Source: Pleurotus djamor (lineage: Eukaryota; Basidiomycota; Agaricomycetes; Agaricales; Pleurotaceae). From it: a DNA stretch of 12,009 nt. The notes beneath the pieces were generated by a model that was not told the DNA's origin, searched no databases, and was given only the letters and a program-made list of their open reading frames with translations. A program made the position numbers and the translations under genes. The DNA is taken from contig JAPEVF010001241.1 of the NCBI GenBank assembly GCA_029747585.1, positions 1-12,009 of the forward strand. The letters run 5' to 3'. This document shows positions 1-9,219 of this stretch, piece by piece. Within the stretch, counting starts at the first letter, position 1. Each line of letters starts with the position of its first letter.

Positions 1-796
1 GAGAGAAACAGTGGAACAACTTCGGCAGAAAGGAGAGAAAGAGCCAAAACTGACTCTGTGGAATCTAGCCAAGTACATCCGCGTGAGTCAGCATCTCGCC
101 ACGCCGCAAAGTCCCTGCTGATGGGGGTATGATGTTGATGTCGTTGTTGGCCTCGGTTTCGANCCAATAGGAGGAGCAATTTGCACAAGAGTTTCTAATG
201 TTAGACGGGCTGAACGAGCTTGTTGATGTGGTTTTCAACGCACAACGTAATACCCTGGCCGTATGTGTTTCACCATGCTCCACCGAGTTGTATGTTCACT
301 CAACCCTGTTTTCGATGGGAATAGTACGCCCTTGCTGCGATCCAGAATTTGATGGACCTCGAATATGGATGGGCCACGCTCTCCGATGCCTTCATATTCA
401 AAGTCGCGCAGATCCTCGTGTCGCCCGCTTCACCTCTGAACGTCTGTCGTCCCGCCACCGCGATCCTCAAGAAACTCGTCGAAGCCGATCCGGATTTTGC
501 ACCGGGCCTTCAACCCAGTTCCAGTGCATCCCCGCCTGTTCCACCTCCAGGGTCTGTATATCGGTATGGGTTTCAAGTGGTCTTTGAACAGATCTGCAAG
601 CAACCAGGGTTGTTGGAGATCGTCGTTAGTAGGTTGGGGAGTGCCGATACGGCCATGGCTCAGTACAGGTTTGTTATTTTCCATCAANTTTTTCGGCCCC
701 CTTGGTCCCCTGATGTTTATGATACTCAGTATGATGCTTATAAACTCCCTGCTTGCCCATGCAAGTGAGGCTCGGTGGGAAGAGTTCATCAACGAG
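1..796 (+). CDS. ELMO/CED-12-like protein, internal fragment
   Basis: Exons by eye: 1-82 (frame from base 2), 171-260, 325-668, 730-796 and then lost in Ns; GT-AG introns 83-170, 261-324 and 669-729. The 194 visible codons join in frame across every junction. They resemble the armadillo-like helical part of ELMO/CED-12 proteins: a segment around MDLEYGWATLSDAFIFK, then NVCRPATAILKKLVEADP, a Pro/Ser-rich loop, VYRYGFQVVFEQ, and a last exon with MMLINSLLAHASEARWEEF. In animals ELMO proteins partner DOCK exchange factors to activate Rac; a similar role in fungi is inference. The start codon lies left of the window. The expected ELMO domain and PH-like C-terminus are not found after about 800, where ten Ns fall in 22 bases and all frames soon hit stops. 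It may be a truncated gene, a pseudogene or an assembly break. Family call fairly sure, 3' end unknown. Confidence 0.82.
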
Positions 797-977
797 CNTC
801 GNNNAGNNCAANGNNCGANATGCACTAGAAGGCATATGCTGCTCGGATTGACGAGATGAAGAAGATAGGAAGGACACATACGAACGACACGAGTTGACAG
901 GGCACTATGAAGGTGCGTTTGAATCCTTTGAATTGGTGCAGTGTTGGCCACGCGTCCCTTGATGACTAACAAGATAC
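797..977. other. N-rich breakpoint and gap between convergent genes
   Basis: Ns lie at 798, 802-804, 807-808, 812, 814-815 and 819. Beyond them the ELMO-like reading frame cannot be followed: the three forward frames meet stops at about 830, 849 and 854. The best continuation at the amino-acid level is a few residues (Arg-x-Ala-Leu-Glu) that could match the start of the next ELMO helix, after which similarity disappears. No rRNA, tRNA or other gene is seen before the stop codon of the reverse-strand gene at 978. Confidence 0.6.
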
Positions 978-2476
978 TTACTGATATCCAGCTGTAGCTA
1001 GCTCGGGCTGGACAAATTGAATAGTGATGAGACAGGCTGGTAAGACCTGGGACCGTTAAAATACTGACCTTGATCCTTGTGTGCAGCATCACATTGAAAA
1101 CGGATATCCCTATAAGACCACCACGACGTCAGCATCCTCCTTCGAAGCGAATTCACTCCAGTGATTTGAAGATTGGGCATGAGGATGTACCTAGCATTGT
1201 AGCAACATATAAGAATCCTGTGAGACACTCAAGCGTCAGCGAGGACCAAGACGTAGAGTATAGCGTAGAGTTGATCATACCATCCTTTATCAAAATATCA
1301 AGGATATGTAAGCTCGAAGATCCAGCGATGCGAGCGGTGCGTCTCCAACGAAGAATGACGGTGAGAGCTAGGGCAAAGTTTACTACGGGCATGCGTAGTC
1401 ATTTCGAGTTTATTAAACAGCAAGTAGAAAATTGCGTACTGGCATTGTAGGAGGTGCACATCAACGCAGGTATGGATTTTATGCCGTTGCTTGTCTGGGG
1501 AAGTGAGCGGGAGCAGTGGTTTGACACGGTAGTGAAGGAAGTGACGAATGCCTTGAAGGCTACACGAGTCGAAGTCAGTTCACCAAAGAGTTAATCGCAG
1601 TGGGCTGTTGGGTTGTTATTCACCAGTATCTTGAGCGATATCGCGTGCAAGCACCATTGTGAGTGGTGCGAAGAAGAGCTATCATTAGTGATTGGCTTTT
1701 CGGACGAGCACTTACGAGGTGAAATCGACTAACAAACGCGAGGCCGCCAAGTGTCCATAGAGAGGTGCGAGTGCGACGCCAGAGGGCGTATGTCCGTACA
1801 GACAAGGAAACTGATCATGTTTCACAGTGTAAGCCTTGCGAAGGTAGAAACTGAAGGACCTACCATTGGCGGATATGGCCGTCATGCACATCAGCGCTAC
1901 AACACAAGATGAATCAATGGCCGCCGACGGGGTGATGGAGGGTTAGACGCACCTCCTATGAAGATAGTAAAGCGTCGGGACTCCTTGATTATCATAAAGT
2001 TTAGAATGTATGCTGTCTCGCGATTGAGCTTACAGAAATAAGGCTGAGAAACGCGGAGAGGAGCCCTCCATACCGAGCGACGAAATATGTCGCGTGGATC
2101 ATGGAAGGTTGTCGTGATTTCCAAAGGAAGCCGAGCTGGGGAGTAGTAGCTGTGGTGTGAACTTGGTAGCTTATTTCGTGAATGAGCGGACACACCTCGT
2201 CTGAGAAGGTAAGGCTGTAGTCGTACAGCTAGCACAGTGAACATGTTATGTGAAGTTCAATGTTCAATTCATGCGGGGGAAGAACCCGTACCAGTAGCGC
2301 CATACTCCCATCTGGTGGTTAGTTTGCCCAGTGAGTCTACAGATCCCTTTCAGAAGCATGAAAACGCTTACACACTGCGCTCTGAGAGTAGCATCACATT
2401 GAGAGACCTAAATCACAGAGGAAGGGCAGGGATGGCATACCGTAGTCATTCTCAAATCATCAAGGCAGGCGTCCAT
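978..2476 (-). CDS. DUF6533-type multi-pass membrane protein, 14 exons
   Basis: By-eye exons in order of transcription: 2441-2476, 2372-2381, 2292-2311, 2196-2228, 2034-2135, 1953-1983, 1864-1896, 1734-1810, 1624-1678, 1440-1559, 1281-1382, 1191-1217, 1069-1109, 978-1007. They total 717 nt (238 residues plus TAA), and all phases agree. The N-terminus carries the DUF6533 hallmark LLYDYSLTFSDE (about 22-33) and then ATYFVARYGGLLSAF (48-62). Later come LSVRTYALWRR (91-101), a hydrophobic stretch to about 125, a lumenal-type loop, NFALALTVILRWRR (174-187), ILIKDGFLYVATML (202-215) and VMLHTRIK (222-229), in the order usual for these 6-7 TM fungal proteins. Their function is unknown; receptor-like roles are only suggested. 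Introns are 50-64 nt except one of 81 nt. The 3' half and the short C-terminal tail are less certain than the core; a missed exon inside intron 1110-1190 is possible because the last membrane segment is short. Confidence 0.78.
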
Positions 2477-3292
2477 TAGGCGTAACAAGTTGAGGGAGCT
2501 GTTTGAATAAAGTCACCTCTTTCTATCGTAGCATACCTTTATAGTGGCAGTAATTTGATGGTTGGGGAATGATTTGATGGTGACTGTGCACAGTCCGGTG
2601 GTGTCGAGTACACTGCATGACGCGCCGTCGATCACGGTGCAGAGATATACTCGGAAGAGAGTTATTAAGCAGGGAGTTGTCTTCAATTGAAATTATAAGA
2701 TAAAGAGGCTTGTATACAGTTGTCGTGGCTGTCGAAGGTATGAGCGTTGATGTATTGATGCGCCGAGGCACCGAGCGCTCATACAGTGGAGAATGCGATG
2801 CCAAATGCTGAACTAGTAACTAGATAAGCATAGGGAAGGGTGTGTAAGACATACCCAGAGGATGGTGTTCTCTTGATGGCGCGCGTCTTGAGGCCTTGAG
2901 GTTTTGAGGTTTCAGTTGACTGGGCCATCAGGTCTCCAGAACGGCGCTTTTGAGCCGTGTTGACCACAACTTCCTAGGAGAAGTGGTTTTGAAGACTAGC
3001 CACCGCGGGGAAGCGCCTTTACGCACAAAGTGTGGGACTCGAGGCCTTTGATGAAGTATCATCCGACCTCCTCCTGGTAGGAGCAGGGTAGTCTTCACTG
3101 ACGGACAGACGCTCGGGTTCTTCGAAAGTTAGAGTCCTTTCAAATAGGGGGTAAAACAGGGACAAGGTCTGAATCCGGGCGGCGCGGACCGCCATCCAGT
3201 CTGGCGCCAAACCGTTACCGTTCGTCCAATCTTGGGCCCTGTACGTATGTAGGCATTGCTGCGGCCAACATGATTCTTGTTCGACCATCATC
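2477..3292. other. Divergent intergenic region
   Basis: This 816-bp stretch separates the start codons of the reverse-strand DUF6533 gene and the forward MFS gene, so it should hold both promoters. A CCAAT pentamer is at 3226-3230, 63 bp before the MFS start, but no convincing TATA box was seen. Short ORFs on both strands show no recognisable family and no set of consensus introns joining them. Confidence 0.5.
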
Positions 3293-5021
3293 ATGGTCAG
3301 CGCTTCGCGCACACCTCTGCCCATGCTGCAACTCGCGATCGTGCTCCTAATCCAAGCTGCTGAACCTCTGACTGCCTCGGTTATCCTGCCATTCATCAAT
3401 CAGTTTGTTTTTGAGAGTGGTATCACGGGTGGGGACGAGCGGACGATAGGATACTACGCTGGGATAATCGTGCGTTACATCTCTTCATACGCTGTATGAT
3501 GTTTCTTACCAGTTGAGTCTTCAGGGATCGTTGTTTTTCTTCACGGAATGTCTGTTCGTTTTGTTCTGGAGCCGGCTTTCTGATCGCGTTGGGCGGAAAC
3601 CTATCCTGCTCGGTGGGATGCTTGGGCTTTCTCTGACTATCTTGAGCGCGGGTGCGACCAAGAGCTACTACCTCTTTGCACTGAGCCGATCACTACAAGG
3701 CGTGTTCAATGGGAATGTTGGTCAGTTCTTCCGCGATCTTATTTCGAGCTTGACTCATCTGCTCGTTTTGCAGGAGTATCCAGAACGGTCATGGTTGAGG
3801 TACGCTAATCGCCTATTCTCATATGTCGTCGTGGTTGACTTGGTGACTGCGACTCTGCTTAGATCACTGACCCAAGCAATATGGCAGACGCGTTTAGCTT
3901 CTTTCCTCCGGTCTCTATGCTAGGAAGCACCGTTGGGTTAATCTCTCAGCAGTCTAACCTCGTCGTAGCCGCTGAAAAGCTTCAATAGCCCTCTTATCGG
4001 TGGAACACTATCACACCCAGCCACACGGTGGCCGTCCATCTTCGGGAACGCCTTCTTTCGTGAATACCCCTACTTCTTACCTTGCGCAGCCGTGTCGCTC
4101 TTCCCGCTTCTCTGCTTCATTATAGGCGTGTTGAAATTGAACGAGGTACGTTCTGGCATACATTCTTCACATCACCATTGAATGTCCATAGACGTTTCCA
4201 TCGACTGCCAGACGCGCTGATCATGATTATCGTTCTGACGCGTCGGCGGACAGTAGCTCAGAAACAGAGCCACTGCTCACATCCCCAACACAAGCCAATA
4301 AGTCATCTCCATCTGTATCGAGTGTCCTCATCCGCCCAGTCCGTCTCTGTCTCGTCACCTCAGCATTTCGTGCCATCACCACCGAGTCCTTCCGTGCCCT
4401 CATGCCCCTCATGTTCTCCACGTCAATCCCAAACGGTGGCCTGGCGATGTCTTCCGCCCGCATTGGGACGATCTTGGCTATATGGGGCCTCTGCAATGGT
4501 GTTTTCCAACTACTCTGTTTCGCCCCCTTCAATCGGTGGCTTGGCTCAAAGAGGGCTTTTCAGATCGCTTATGGAAGCTATCTCATTTCGTTTGGTGCTT
4601 ATCCAGTGATGAGTTATCTTGCGAAGCAGGGAGGTAAGGTTGATGGGACGGTGTTGGTTGTTTTGGGAGTGCAACAAGTGTTTGCGGCGTTGGGGGCTAT
4701 GGCGTACGGTGTGTCATTTTTCATCCTTTTATCCTGCCAACCAACTGTGTTGATCGCGCTCTACAAATGCGATCAGGCTGCAATCAACTCCTTGTCATTG
4801 GTTCGGTGCCGAATCATCAAGCCCTTGCAACAGTCAACGGTGTCGCTCAGGTTGTCAATTCGATGATGAAAGCTATCGCCCCAGCTTTGGCTTCCTCGCT
4901 CTTTTCAGTGTCTGTGCAACATAATATTGTAGATGGGTATTTTGTGTATGTTTTCCTTCTTGGGATCGTGGCGTTCGGCCTGTATGTTTCGACATTGTTG
5001 CCACGGACCTCCGAAGATTGA
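3293..5021 (+). CDS. MFS transporter (ZIFL / YCR023C-like)
   Basis: Seven exons: 3293-3469, 3525-3720, 3774-3799, 3863-3936, 3989-4145, 4192-4708, 4777-5021; introns 46-68 nt, all GT-AG with matching phases. The product is 463 residues, normal for a 12-TM major facilitator. The first membrane helix begins near residue 12 (LQLAIVLLIQAAEPLTAS). Motif A of the family is clear as LSDRVGRKP (77-85), followed by LSRSLQGVFNGNVG and GPLIGGTLSHPATRWP near 158-173, then REYPYFLPC. A hydrophilic Ser/Asp/Glu-rich loop (about 211-245) separates the two six-helix halves. Motif order matches fungal relatives of plant ZIFL transporters and yeast YCR023C; these are proton-coupled antiporter-like proteins of the plasma or vacuolar membrane. 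The substrate cannot be read from the sequence. The first ATG is chosen because the nearest upstream ATG (3270) is out of frame. Exon 3 is only 26 nt. Confidence 0.94.
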
Positions 5022-5911
5022 CTAGATTGTTTTCCCTTCTGCGCCCTAGCTGAGCTATTTAAGGTTTGGAACTGGCTTCTGGTACAGTCCAAGGGTGACA
5101 ACCCGAGTTACGACTCAACTGGGAAGCTTTCGTGTAACCGCCAGGAAGGGAACGGTGGCATGTGACGATCCGTGTGAGGCGTGTGACCTTGGTATGACCG
5201 CGCCGGCGCTTGGACCTTGTTCACTTCAACGAGTGGCATTGACAGCGTACGACGTGCACCTTCCACCCACGACCGTAGATCGCGTCATTGACTATCCAAT
5301 GCATTGCTCATTTTCTGGTAGCTACTCGTCACTCCCTCTGCGGAGTCAGGATTCAATACTCAATATTCAATGGACATTCTAGACACCAGGACACCACGTC
5401 TTGCGACGCACAAGCTTGGATCCGTCTTACGCGACAATACAATTTTGGCATCTCTCAGCGCGACCTTGACATTCGGACTTCCCGGCTGACTTCCTGCGAT
5501 GTCGCGTACTTCGCTTGACCCACTGTTACAACTCCGCCATGTTGATTCGGCCTATTACCCAAAACTCACAGCCAACTCAAACGTTCGAATATGGTATTGG
5601 AGCTTCAAGCCTCAGGTCTCGAACGATGCCCAGTCGGACTTCTGTTTGCACGGAAATCCACTTGTTACTAAGTGGATGTATTTATTCTTGCAACGTCTCC
5701 GATTTTCAAGACGGGTTGGCGACATTTCAATTGAATGACAAGCCGGAACTTGGGCATTATTCCAATACGTTTCAACTCATGAGACGTACTCCGAGAGGGG
5801 GACTGGCTGGGGGGGGGGGATGCGATGCCGTCGTCGACCTTCTACGACGAAGAATTGAACTTGCGATTAGCAGGTGAGCCACGTCTGGTACCGTATGCAC
5901 TGTCGATAGGG
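5022..5911. other. Intergenic region with poly-G tract
   Basis: No gene was recognised between the MFS stop codon and the oxidase promoter. Forward ORFs of 76-120 codons occur here, but their translations show no family motif and no consistent splice structure. The only notable element is an uninterrupted run of 11 G at 5809-5819. Confidence 0.5.
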
Positions 5912-5919
5912 TATTTAAA
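5912..5919 (+). promoter_or_regulatory. TATA-like box of the oxidase gene
   Basis: The sequence TATTTAAA lies 97 bp before the start codon at 6017. The leader between them is rich in C, T and A with repeated TCAACA/CAACC words, as in many basidiomycete leaders. The start codon has a good fungal context, CACCATGTC. Confidence 0.6.
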
Positions 5920-6016
5920 CCCATAGTAACCGCAGAGATTTCAACAGTATCAACAGCTTCATCCTCTCAAAGCATCTCTCAGCCAACTTTTCAACCAACC
6001 AAACATCTTATTCACC

Positions 6017-7583
6017 ATGTCTTACCAAGCTTCATCCTCTGATCTCTACCTTACTCGTGTCGGTGACGAGCTCATCCTCAACCAAGGCAGCAACCTGGCT
6101 ACCAAGTTTCCGCCTGTAAAGCGCGTCCTGGTTATTGGAGGCGGCGTGACTGGCCTGACGGTATGCACCGGTCTTGGTAGCGATGTGCAAGGACGTTGAC
6201 TTGTGTTTCCACAGACTACATGGGCCTTGCTTGACGCTGGCTACGACGTGACCGTCATCTCAGAGAGGTGGGCATCATTGAGCGACCGCCTGACATCTCA
6301 GATTGCCGGTGCTTTGTGAGTGTTTTTTCGATTCCTTGGGTTGTAGCTAACCCGCTTCAATACAGGTGGGAATGGCCCCCAGCCGTCTGCGGCAAGCACA
6401 CCAACTTGATCTCCCTTGACAATTCCAAGCGCTGGTGTATGACCTCCTACCGCGCCTTGAGCAAGCTCATGAGTACCTTGCCTGCTGAAGAACACGGTGT
6501 GCGCATGCGTGCAGCCAACTTCTTCTTTGAGCAAACCCTCGACGCGATGCCTGGTCAGCTGGAGAAGATGTATGAGATCGAGGCTCAAACCGAGGTCAGA
6601 ACTTTGTCCATACGGGGCAAATTTATATGTGATTGACTTGTTGTGCCGCAGATTCTGGGATTCAAGCACGATCCTACCTTGGTGACCCAGCACGCAGTCA
6701 ACCAAAAAGCTGGCGTAGTCGACTCCTACCGCCACCTCGCGCCTGTCATCGATACTGACCACTACATGGCCTGGCTCAAGCATACCGTCGCAAAGAAGGG
6801 TGCTCGATTCATCACTGCTAAAGTCAGTGGTGACCTGTTGGCTCAGGAAGACAAGCTGCTATCAAAGTATGGCGCCATCGCAATGATCAACTGTACTGGC
6901 TTGAATGCTGCTGAGACCGCCGGGGACAAGACTGTCGTCCCTCTTCGGGGTGCTTTGATCCGAGTCATCAATGATGGCACGAAGTTCCCCAAAGTCAACG
7001 AAGCGTTGTGTGTCTCGCATGACGATACTCACGGTGCTGACGCGGAGGATATCGTGTTCATTGTTCCTAGGAATGACAAGACACTCATTCTTGGAGGTGC
7101 GTGCTCTCTTCTCTACCTTAACAGCCCGCTCTCTTTCTCACTATGATACCTATGTGCATGAAGGTCTCGTCCAACCCCATGTCTATAGTTTAGACTTGAC
7201 GATCAACAGCCCCGAGATTGTCCGCATGCGGGAGAGGTGTAACGCCTTTGTCCCCGGTTTGGAGAACGCTGAACTCGACCCGGACCCATTCGTCCAAGGA
7301 CTTCGACCATTCAGAGAGGCCAACGTACGGGTGGAGAGGGAACAGCGCGCCAGAGCTGATGGGTCTATCAGCCGCACGATTCACTCTTATGGACAAGGAG
7401 GGTACGTTCAACGATATTCCATCTCAAGACTTTTCAGTCTCATTGACGATTTGTCGCTTGTCTCATAGGTCTGGGTTCACTCTTTCCTTCGGGTGCGCAG
7501 CCGATGTGCTGGCACTGCTAGAAGAACTCCAGGCCGAGTTGCCCTACTCGTCGAGGAGCTCGTATACCCAAGCACACTTGTGA
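6017..7583 (+). CDS. D-amino-acid oxidase-type FAD oxidoreductase
   Basis: Six exons: 6017-6160, 6215-6315, 6366-6594, 6652-7096, 7164-7401, 7469-7583; introns 50-67 nt with consistent phases. Product 423 residues, longer than classical DAAO (about 340-370) mainly through an N-terminal extension of some 35 residues. The dinucleotide-binding motif VLVIGGGVTGLT is at 37-48. Next come SQIAGALWEWPPAVCG (the early FAD-contact segment), a VIDTDHYMAWL segment like that preceding the substrate-binding domain, MINCTGLNA, VPLRGALIRV, FIVPRN, QGLRPFR and NVRVERE (the arginine-rich segment that binds the substrate carboxylate in DAAO) and HSYGQGG-SGFTLSFGCA, the conserved C-terminal FAD/substrate signature. 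Enzymes of this family deaminate D-amino acids to 2-oxo acids with release of ammonia and H2O2, usually in peroxisomes. The last residues are AHL, which fits the relaxed PTS1 pattern [SAC][KRH]L. D-aspartate oxidase or another amine oxidase of the same fold remains possible. Confidence 0.94.
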
Positions 7584-7617
7584 TTCAGATACCATACTTT
7601 TATTACACCTGTCCGGT

Positions 7618-7910
7618 TCATACATGTCGTGCGCGTACCAGCCCTAGAGTGACCTTAATTATCATCCATATTTCTCGGTTTGCGTCTCGGCGGTGCTGCG
7701 AAGACTCCTTGACAGCGAGGTGCTGCGCGATTGTTGAGTTCAGAGTTGTCGTTGCCTCGAGAGCGTTCGCAACACCATCGCGCCACCATCTTTCGGTCTG
7801 AAGGCTTTCAGTCCGTGGTTTGTCATCAACACCTGCTTTCCAGGATTGCAAGTCGGGCTGAAGTATGTTCGTGGTGCGAACGTCTTCACCTCAAGAGGCT
7901 TAAGCAATAG
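7618..7910 (-). CDS. Possible C-terminal exon of unknown gene
   Basis: A reverse-strand open frame ends with TGA at 7618-7620, only 34 bp from the stop codon of the oxidase, so the two would be convergent. The translation has helix-like, soluble composition, with segments such as TERWWRDGVANALEATTT and NREIWMIIKVTLGLV. It lacks the Ser/Arg/Pro-rich noise typical of shadow frames here. It has no in-frame ATG at its left end; the open frame reaches back to a possible acceptor near 7905. I could not build a convincing upstream exon: a candidate starting at 7996 joins in the wrong phase. No family recognised. It may be chance. Confidence 0.25.
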
Positions 7911-8192
7911 CAGACGCCTTACGCGCAAGTCGGAAGAGGCAGGGAAAAAGCATGAATTGATTCTGGTGTTGTCGATCCCATACGGGCCGTTAAATGACAT
8001 GCAAATAGCTATCAAAACGATCTTGGGTGGGAAGCATCCATCTCCCTGGCAAAAAGGGTGTCAAGATTTCGCGGTGAAGAAAAAGAGTCGACGAAATCCC
8101 AAATATGACCAGGTGAACTTTCGATGAGGAGAAAAAAAGCCTGAAAATTTTCTTTATGTACACTCTGGAAGTTTCCCACGGTCAGTGACGCG

Positions 8193-8199
8193 TATATAG
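8193..8199 (+). promoter_or_regulatory. Orphan TATA box
   Basis: TATATAG is followed by a CT-rich leader (8219-8260) and an ATG at 8266 in an acceptable context (AAACGATGC). That ATG opens only 16 codons before TGA at 8314-8316. The inner TATATA is self-complementary, so it could serve either strand. No downstream exon could be joined in frame. It could mark a decayed gene, a non-coding transcript or nothing. Confidence 0.3.
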
Positions 8200-8611
8200 G
8201 GCGTCGGTGGCTTGAAGTTGTTTCTTCTTTACAGTCACCTCGACGCACTTCCTCTCTTGCAAACGATGCCCATCGTCGAGTCGTTTGGTCAGGTTGAAGG
8301 TCGAGAAGAGGGATGAACCGGGACTGGGCATGCCGTTTGATCTAGTTGTTTCCACCTATATAGCGGCTAATCAGCTTTGGGCACATTTTTGTAAACTATT
8401 TGCTTGCGCACATATCTTTTGAATTTTTACATAAATACCGTCGTGGGATGGCAGACTTGAAGCTTGAATGCAGCGCAATCGCAGCATAGCTAGCTTTGGA
8501 CCGCAGATCTGCCATGAATTGGTGTGTTGAGCTGTCAGAAAGCCAGACACGACCCGCGTGTGGACATCGTCTGCATCAGCGAAATGGAGGGAGCCTGTTA
8601 TGGGGTTGGCA

Positions 8612-8750
8612 AAGCCCTACCATACATTGTCAAGCCCACCATAGCTTACCAAGCCCGACAGACTGGTACGCGTCTGACCAAGGCCTGAATAAACTATAAC
8701 GGAATTCGCCAGGATGGCGAGACTTCGTCAGGCTTACCAGTTTCGCCAGG
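8612..8750 (+). repeat. Imperfect short repeats spaced about 19 bp
   Basis: AAGCCC occurs at 8612, 8632 and 8651 (spacing 20 and 19), twice followed within a base by ACCATA. TTCGCCAGG, TTCGTCAGG and TTCGCCAGG occur at 8705, 8724 and 8742 (spacing 19 and 18). The two sets have the same period but different cores. The bases between the cores are poorly conserved, so this is a degenerate array at best. Confidence 0.3.
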
Positions 8751-8911
8751 CCGGCCACATTTATAAGACATTGACCACATCGTACCAATTTGGCAACACC
8801 ATATTAGTATCGCGAGGAAATGGCCACCTGGGTCATGGGCTAGATCTTCTGTTTCTCAAATACGAGTTTATGATTTGAAAAGTATATCATCACGTATAGG
8901 ATACACAGATA

Positions 8912-9219
8912 CTACACAATCCAGGTATAAGGTTTAGGTACGGGGAGAATGACTCTTTCTGTCTCCAGAGTGGATGTATGCGCGCCGAATGTTTCTGAGA
9001 GCGGGTCTGAGTGATGAAAAACAATAGCGATGAAGCTAGAAACTTACCATCAGCCTGATATGCACCCCATCCTGTTTGAAACGCAGTGGTCGATCGGAGA
9101 TATCCAGTAGTTGTGGCGACCGCGAGCGCTGCAAAGAGTATCAGCACGATGATGAAGTATAGGACAAGCACGTACTCACGAAAGAGGTGGGAGCTTGGCA
9201 TCAAATGGAGAGGATACAT
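8912..9219 (-). CDS. Small spliced gene, unknown protein of 61-67 residues
   Basis: Exons 9180-9219, 9048-9128 and 8912-8994; introns 9129-9179 (51 nt) and 8995-9047 (53 nt) have strong GTGAGT/GTAAGT donors and TTTGCAG/CTCTCAG acceptors. The joined frame is open to TAG at 8912-8914. Starting at 9219 gives 67 residues; an in-frame ATG at 9201 gives 61. The N-terminal half is mildly hydrophobic (SSHLFPLAVATTTGYL) and could be one membrane or signal-anchor segment. Then come FQTGWGAYQAD and a C-terminus with ERVILPVPKPYTWIV. I recognise no family; a small mitochondrial or membrane protein is only a guess. Support for a gene is the TATA box, the CT-rich leader and two size-typical introns whose removal keeps one frame open. 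Reading through the first intron gives a falsely convincing hydrophobic helix. Confidence 0.5.

Larger units (their letters stand above)
7584..8911. other. Largely unassigned intergenic region
   Basis: This 1.3-kb stretch lies between the oxidase stop and the stop of the small reverse-strand gene. It contains a weak coding-like reverse ORF (7618-7910), an orphan TATA box with a short forward ORF (8193-8316), a second TATATAG at 8356-8362 and imperfect spaced repeats (8612-8750). Apart from these I see no gene, RNA gene or transposon termini. Confidence 0.45.

Noticed and set aside
430..1092. 220-codon reverse ORF spanning the N cluster
   Set aside because: Its left part is antisense to the ELMO-like exon. 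Its right part includes exon 1069-1109 of the DUF6533 gene plus introns; it is not a gene of its own.
1383..1439. Reverse-strand YAIFYLLFNKLEM segment as membrane helix of the DUF6533 protein
   Set aside because: It lies in a 57-nt stretch with GTACGC donor and GTAG acceptor. Only its removal joins the flanking coding frames in phase, so it is intronic.
3019..3399. 126-codon reverse ORF opposite the start of the MFS gene
   Set aside because: It overlaps the well-supported first exon and promoter of the transporter and has no recognisable motif; treated as a shadow frame.
6298..6783. 161-codon reverse ORF within the oxidase gene
   Set aside because: Antisense to exons 3 and 4 of the oxidase, whose motifs and splice phases fit the family; the reverse translation is featureless.
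9102..9219. Hydrophobic helix in an uninterrupted reverse frame suggesting a single-pass membrane protein
   Set aside because: The most hydrophobic part (REYVLVLYFIIVLILFAA) is the translation of a 51-nt segment with perfect GTGAGT...TTTGCAG borders, so it is almost certainly intron 9129-9179.
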